From JANNSX01 sp041397825 (GTDB taxonomy: Bacteria > Pseudomonadota > Alphaproteobacteria > Rhizobiales > Hyphomicrobiaceae), in assembly GCA_041397825.1 (NCBI GenBank), contig JAWKVX010000003.1:124001-188000 (forward strand): 64,000 nt of DNA. Reading direction: 5' to 3'. Positions 61,100-64,000 of the stretch are shown piece by piece. How positions within the stretch are numbered: position 1 is the first letter of the stretch; every line of letters begins with the position of its first letter. The notes under the pieces are model-generated. The model was not told where the DNA came from. It did not search any database and saw only the letters and a program-made list of their open reading frames with translations. The translations under genes were made by a program, and so were the position numbers.

Positions 61100-61124
61100 C
61101 CGTCGGCCGCCCTGCGGCCGACGG
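61100..61124. terminator. Terminator after tRNA-Arg
   Basis: An eleven-base perfect stem (CCGTCGGCCGC / GCGGCCGACGG) with a three-base loop, between tRNA-Arg and the convergent small exported-protein gene. Confidence 0.8.
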
Positions 61125-61138
61125 TAGCGTCTCGTCGA

Positions 61139-61450
61139 TCAATAGCCGGCCCGGCACGGGCGTGCGTACGCCCGGCAGCGCTTGCGGCTCCCCTGAGACC
61201 AGCAGCTGAAGTGCCGGTTCTTGGATTGAACCCAGGTCGAGTAGCGGCTGCCATATTGGTTCGCCACCCGGCGCTTCCAGGACCACATGGCGCTGTAGCG
61301 CGCACCACTCCATGTCAATCGCCAATCACCGAGTCGCGAGACTTGATGACGTAGGCAGACCTTCGCGTCCGCAGGGCTCGCCTGAATCGTCAGGAGCGGA
61401 ACACAAACCATCGCGGTGGCAAGGGCAAGACTAAGCCGCTTGAGCAACAT
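61139..61450 (-). CDS. Small exported Trp/Arg-rich protein
   Basis: This 103-residue protein has a signal peptide ending ASPADA before KVCL. The mature part is basic and rich in Trp, Tyr, Arg and Ser (for example WSGARYSAMWSWKRRV), with four cysteines that may form two disulfides. GGAGAA precedes the ATG. The function is unknown; it may bind wall or surface polymers, which is inference. Confidence 0.7.
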   Translation of the reverse strand: MLLKRLSLALATAMVCVPLLTIQASPADAKVCLRHQVSRLGDWRLTWSGARYSAMWSWKRRVANQYGSRYSTWVQSKNRHFSCWSQGSRKRCRAYARPCRAGY

Positions 61451-61631
61451 CCGATTTTCTCCATGATCGTTGGATCTTGATATCTATAAATGTTCCAGAT
61501 CAGGGACGGTTGCGCATTGCTCGAGATCAAGCCGTTCCATGATGGCGTCCGCTGCTGTCATATTCGCTGGATAAGCGTCGGTGGATCGAACCGCGCCGGG
61601 ACGATGCGGCCGCAGTCGCTTTGGACTGGCC

Positions 61632-62096
61632 TCAGCCGGCGCTGTGAGCGATCACACCCACTCCATGCTCGTAGACGAGTTGTCCGCCATAGAGAGCCGT
61701 TGTGAGGATCAGGCCGACCAATACGACCTCGGCCAGCACCACCCCACCTGCAAGCAGAGTCCCGATCGCCAGCTGTCGCCAGAAGGCCAGGCCGCGCAAT
61801 ACCGCCCAGCCGGCGATGAAGGCGGTGGTCATCGTTCCCATCTGCTCGTGCGGCTCGAGCACGGCCTCCGGCGTTCCTGCCGCCAGTGCGATGTCGAAGG
61901 CACGGTCGCCGAATATGAAGGCGGCGATTGCCGAAAGCGCAGCAAGTGCGGTCAGGATGATGGATGCGCGACCCAAACCGCTATGTGGCGTCAGTGGAAC
62001 ACCTCTCCACACTGCATAAACGTCGACGGCGAGGAGAGAAATGACGAAGACGATCGGGAAATGCACGAGGGCGGGATGGATCAGTTGGATTGGCAT
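61632..62096 (-). CDS. DUF2231-family membrane protein
   Basis: This 154-residue protein has four membrane helices. It begins MPIQLIHPALVHFPIVFVI, where two histidines next to the first helix are the DUF2231 signature, and it includes HEQMGTMTTAFIAGWAVLRG. Members may bind haem or metals; function unknown. ATG 62096 is used over ATG 62150 because the conserved start is there. The ribosome site is weak. Confidence 0.85.
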   Translation of the reverse strand: MPIQLIHPALVHFPIVFVISLLAVDVYAVWRGVPLTPHSGLGRASIILTALAALSAIAAFIFGDRAFDIALAAGTPEAVLEPHEQMGTMTTAFIAGWAVLRGLAFWRQLAIGTLLAGGVVLAEVVLVGLILTTALYGGQLVYEHGVGVIAHSAG

Positions 62097-62202
62097 GTGG
62101 TGCTTTGCCTTTGATGTGGGGACGCCTGAATGGTGTGCGGCGAGTCCCATGGGGTGATCGGGGCATGCGGAGGGAGACGCTTGCTGTCGACAGTTCTACA
62201 AA

Positions 62203-62619
62203 ATGCTGAAATGCGGTCCGCATGAGCATCCTGAAAAGTCGTGCGACGTCGGACAATATCGACTAGGCCGCATGGCCCAGGCCGATACTGGCGAACCGAC
62301 GCATGTCGACGTCGATCATCTCGAACTTCGTCTCGATGCCAAAGCTGGCGGGTGTTCGCCTCTACTCAGCGAGGGAAATCCGCGTATCCGAGTGGATGGC
62401 GACGGAATTGGCGATCACTGCAACCGAAAGACGAATCTCGCCCATCGCGCTCTCCATGATCTCCGGTCGGCGCCCATGAAGGGTCATCGACCAGACGCTA
62501 TCGACGTAGGTGCGCTAGGTGCGAAGGTCAAATTGATTATTGCCAATGTTTCCGCGAAGGCATGTCGCAAAGACAGTGCGCGTTCAATCCGTTGCGCTCA
62601 CGCACTCTCCGGCCACTGA
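62203..62619 (+). CDS. Doubtful 138-residue open frame
   Basis: ATG 62203 opens a His/Cys/Asp-rich frame that ends 22 bases inside the 3' end of the convergent proline-racemase-type gene. There is no ribosome site, third-position GC looks lower than in neighbouring genes, and no motif is recognised. The opposite strand shows protein-like frame fragments with stop codons (for example GEIRLSVAVIANSVAIHSD), so the interval may instead be gene remains. Confidence 0.2.
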   Translation: MLKCGPHEHPEKSCDVGQYRLGRMAQADTGEPTHVDVDHLELRLDAKAGGCSPLLSEGNPRIRVDGDGIGDHCNRKTNLAHRALHDLRSAPMKGHRPDAIDVGALGAKVKLIIANVSAKACRKDSARSIRCAHALSGH

Positions 62620-63632
62620 TCGCCGACGCGGAACCCCAGGGGAAACGGGTCGCTCGGATCGAGCACATAATTGTGGAAGGCTGTGATCCAGGCGCGGCCA
62701 GTGATGTTGATGTCGACCGACTTCAACTCGCCGATCCGACCCTCGCCCGTGATCCTCCCAATGAACTTCGTGCCGATCAGGCTCTCGTGCACGAAGTCCT
62801 CTCCGACGCCGATCTCGCCTTTCGCATGCATGATGGCAAGGCGGGCCGTCGTGCCGGTGCCGCAGGGGCTGCGGTCATGGCGGCCGGGCGAGACGATGAC
62901 GGTGTTCCTCGCCGTCTTGACGCCGTTCTCGGTTCTGAGCGGGCCGGCGAACAGCGTCTGGTTGATGGTGTGGATGCCCGGGTTCGCCGGATGAATGCAG
63001 GGGAGCTGTACGGCCGCTGCGCGTTTGATCTTCTCACCGAGGTCCACGAGGTCCCGCGCCTCAGACGCGACTAGGCCGATACCGAGAGATGCCGCGTCGA
63101 CCATGCAGTAGATCATGCCGCCATAGGCGACATCGACCGTGATCGTGCCGACGCCCGGCACCTCGACGGGCTTCTGCAAATAGAAGACGAAGGCCGGCAC
63201 GTTATCGAAAGAGACACTCTCGCACTTCCCATTGCGGCAGTTCGCGGTGACCGCAACAAGCCCGCCGGGAGCCTCCAGTGTCAACTTCGTCTGCGGTTCC
63301 GACATCGGCAGCATGCCGGTCTCGAGCAGCGCCGTCGTCGTGCAGATCGTGTTCGTGCCCGACATCGGCACGTAGTAGTCACTTTCTATGATGATGAAGC
63401 CGGCGTCGGCCCTTGGATCGCAAGGCGGCACGACGAGGTTGACGCATTGCGAGACTTTCCCGCGCGGCTCGTTCAGGAGGAATTGCCGGAGCCAATCGGC
63501 CTTGGATTGCAGATACTCCATCTTTTCGAAGACGGAGCGGCCCGGCACATCAAGCACGCCGCCCGTGATGACCTCGTTGAGCTCGCCCTCGGCATGCACG
63601 CCGACAACGGTAATCATGCGGGAAAAGCGCAT
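62598..63632 (-). CDS. Proline racemase superfamily enzyme, Ser/Cys type (hydroxyproline epimerase or dehydratase)
   Basis: This 344-residue protein has the two-domain proline racemase fold. The first catalytic position, Cys in racemases (MCGH), is Ser91 in VPMSGTNT; the second is the usual cysteine, Cys257, in SPCGTGTTA. Ser/Cys members characterised so far act on hydroxyprolines, as 4-hydroxyproline 2-epimerases and/or trans-3-hydroxyproline dehydratases. The DHDPS-family gene just upstream on the same strand could be the next step, pyrroline-hydroxycarboxylate deamination. It is cytoplasmic. The choice between epimerase and dehydratase is open. Confidence 0.85.
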   Translation of the reverse strand: MRFSRMITVVGVHAEGELNEVITGGVLDVPGRSVFEKMEYLQSKADWLRQFLLNEPRGKVSQCVNLVVPPCDPRADAGFIIIESDYYVPMSGTNTICTTTALLETGMLPMSEPQTKLTLEAPGGLVAVTANCRNGKCESVSFDNVPAFVFYLQKPVEVPGVGTITVDVAYGGMIYCMVDAASLGIGLVASEARDLVDLGEKIKRAAAVQLPCIHPANPGIHTINQTLFAGPLRTENGVKTARNTVIVSPGRHDRSPCGTGTTARLAIMHAKGEIGVGEDFVHESLIGTKFIGRITGEGRIGELKSVDINITGRAWITAFHNYVLDPSDPFPLGFRVGDQWPESA

Positions 63633-63768
63633 GTGGGCTCCGGGGGTTTGGAGGGGATGCTCGGTTCGTCGAGAGTGTCAAGTAGGCTGGGCGGACAGGC
63701 AATGGGCAGCTCGACAGTGGATGCCTTTCCTACTGCCGTGCTGCCCGACTGCCTCATTGCCGGCTTCT

Positions 63769-64000
63769 CTAGGCCGCCATCTTGATCGCGGGTTTTTTCT
63801 TCATCGCATCCCAGAGCTTCTTGAAGCTGGCCTTCTCATCCGCCGAGAGCGCCTGCAGCGGTTGGCGCGCGAGGCCGATGGGCGAGCCCGCAAGCTCGCA
63901 ACCGTATTTGACGTACTGCAGATACTTGCCGCCGTTCTCGAGCATGTAGAGGATTGGCATCATGGCGTGCATCAGGTTCTTGCCTTGGACGATGTCGCCT
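63769..64000 (-). CDS. Dihydrodipicolinate synthase-family protein, C-terminal part only
   Basis: The frame is open to the right edge of the window, so the N-terminal three quarters are missing. The visible end, with GDIVQGKNLMHAM, LQYVKYGCELAGSPIG and ARQPLQALSADEKASFKKL, matches the C-terminal helices of DHDPS/NAL-family TIM-barrel lyases. Neighbouring a Ser/Cys hydroxyproline enzyme, it may be a pyrroline-4-hydroxy-2-carboxylate deaminase, but the catalytic lysine region is outside the window. Confidence 0.75.
   Translation of the reverse strand, partial: GDIVQGKNLMHAMMPILYMLENGGKYLQYVKYGCELAGSPIGLARQPLQALSADEKASFKKLWDAMKKKPAIKMAA

Noticed and set aside
1..64000. CRISPR arrays, insertion sequences or prophage
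   Set aside because: I saw no regularly spaced direct repeats, transposase motifs, terminal inverted repeats with target duplications, or phage structural genes.

Overview
This 64 kb window is chromosomal, GC-rich DNA from an alphaproteobacterium. The best indications are a TrcR/DUF1013 cell-cycle regulator, an NDUFS4-type complex I accessory subunit, a tandem cold-shock-domain protein next to a DUF192 protein, small DUF465 proteins, and an M16-M16-mutL block. The gene set fits Hyphomicrobiales (Rhizobiales) or a close relative, but the order is an inference and the genus cannot be read from the sequence. There is no phage, insertion sequence, integrase or CRISPR array. Genes are densely packed on both strands, and most convergent pairs are separated by GC-rich hairpins without a U tract.

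Left part (1-18.5 kb): the tail of an endonuclease/exonuclease/phosphatase-fold protein, peptide release factor 3 (prfC), an M24-fold protein that carries the full active-site set of the DMSP lyase DddP, an ornithine cyclodeaminase-family reductase, a TauE/SafE exporter, two divergent DUF465 genes, purE-purK, a broken gene with an in-frame TAG, a creatininase-family hydrolase, an MBL-fold hydrolase, two EamA transporters, an RND/MMPL exporter, an SDR enzyme, trcR, a MaoC-type hydratase and ribF.

Middle part (18.5-42 kb): a hairpin-rich leader in front of ileS, then lspA and a lipoprotein gene. A compact haem-protein operon follows: a cytochrome b fused to a dihaem cytochrome c, an SHP-type cytochrome and a free DHC-type cytochrome. 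Next come a catalytic/non-catalytic M16 peptidase pair and mutL. On the minus strand lies a long tightly packed operon, read capD-like epimerase, GT4, DegT aminotransferase, GT4, asnB, rsmD, MFS, MFS. It is probably a surface-polysaccharide locus with a ribosomal RNA methylase embedded in it.

Right part (42-64 kb): a small secreted protein with mirror-symmetric cysteines, rplM-rpsI, a CPA2 cation/proton antiporter behind two perfect AT-rich palindromes, a short acyl-CoA/VOC/CoA-binding/DUF2848 run, a Nudix-like gene, a PhzF-family gene, and leuA preceded by a leucine-rich leader peptide and hairpin. The complete cell-elongation cluster mreB-mreC-mreD-mrdA-rodA follows. After it come a dual cold-shock protein, a DUF192 protein, tRNA-Pro(UGG), the NDUFS4-like gene, tRNA-Arg(UCU), two small envelope proteins, a Ser/Cys proline-racemase-superfamily enzyme and the end of a DHDPS-family aldolase or deaminase. 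The last two suggest hydroxyproline catabolism.

The observations most worth following are the leuA attenuator-like leader, the twin operator-like palindromes at 43446-43479, the DddP-like enzyme, the SHP/DHC/cytochrome b module with its duplicated DHC part, the palindromic-cysteine peptide, the hairpin-rich ileS leader with a possible 33-residue membrane peptide, and the interrupted gene after purK. I did not find a convincing wholly new defence or mobile system.
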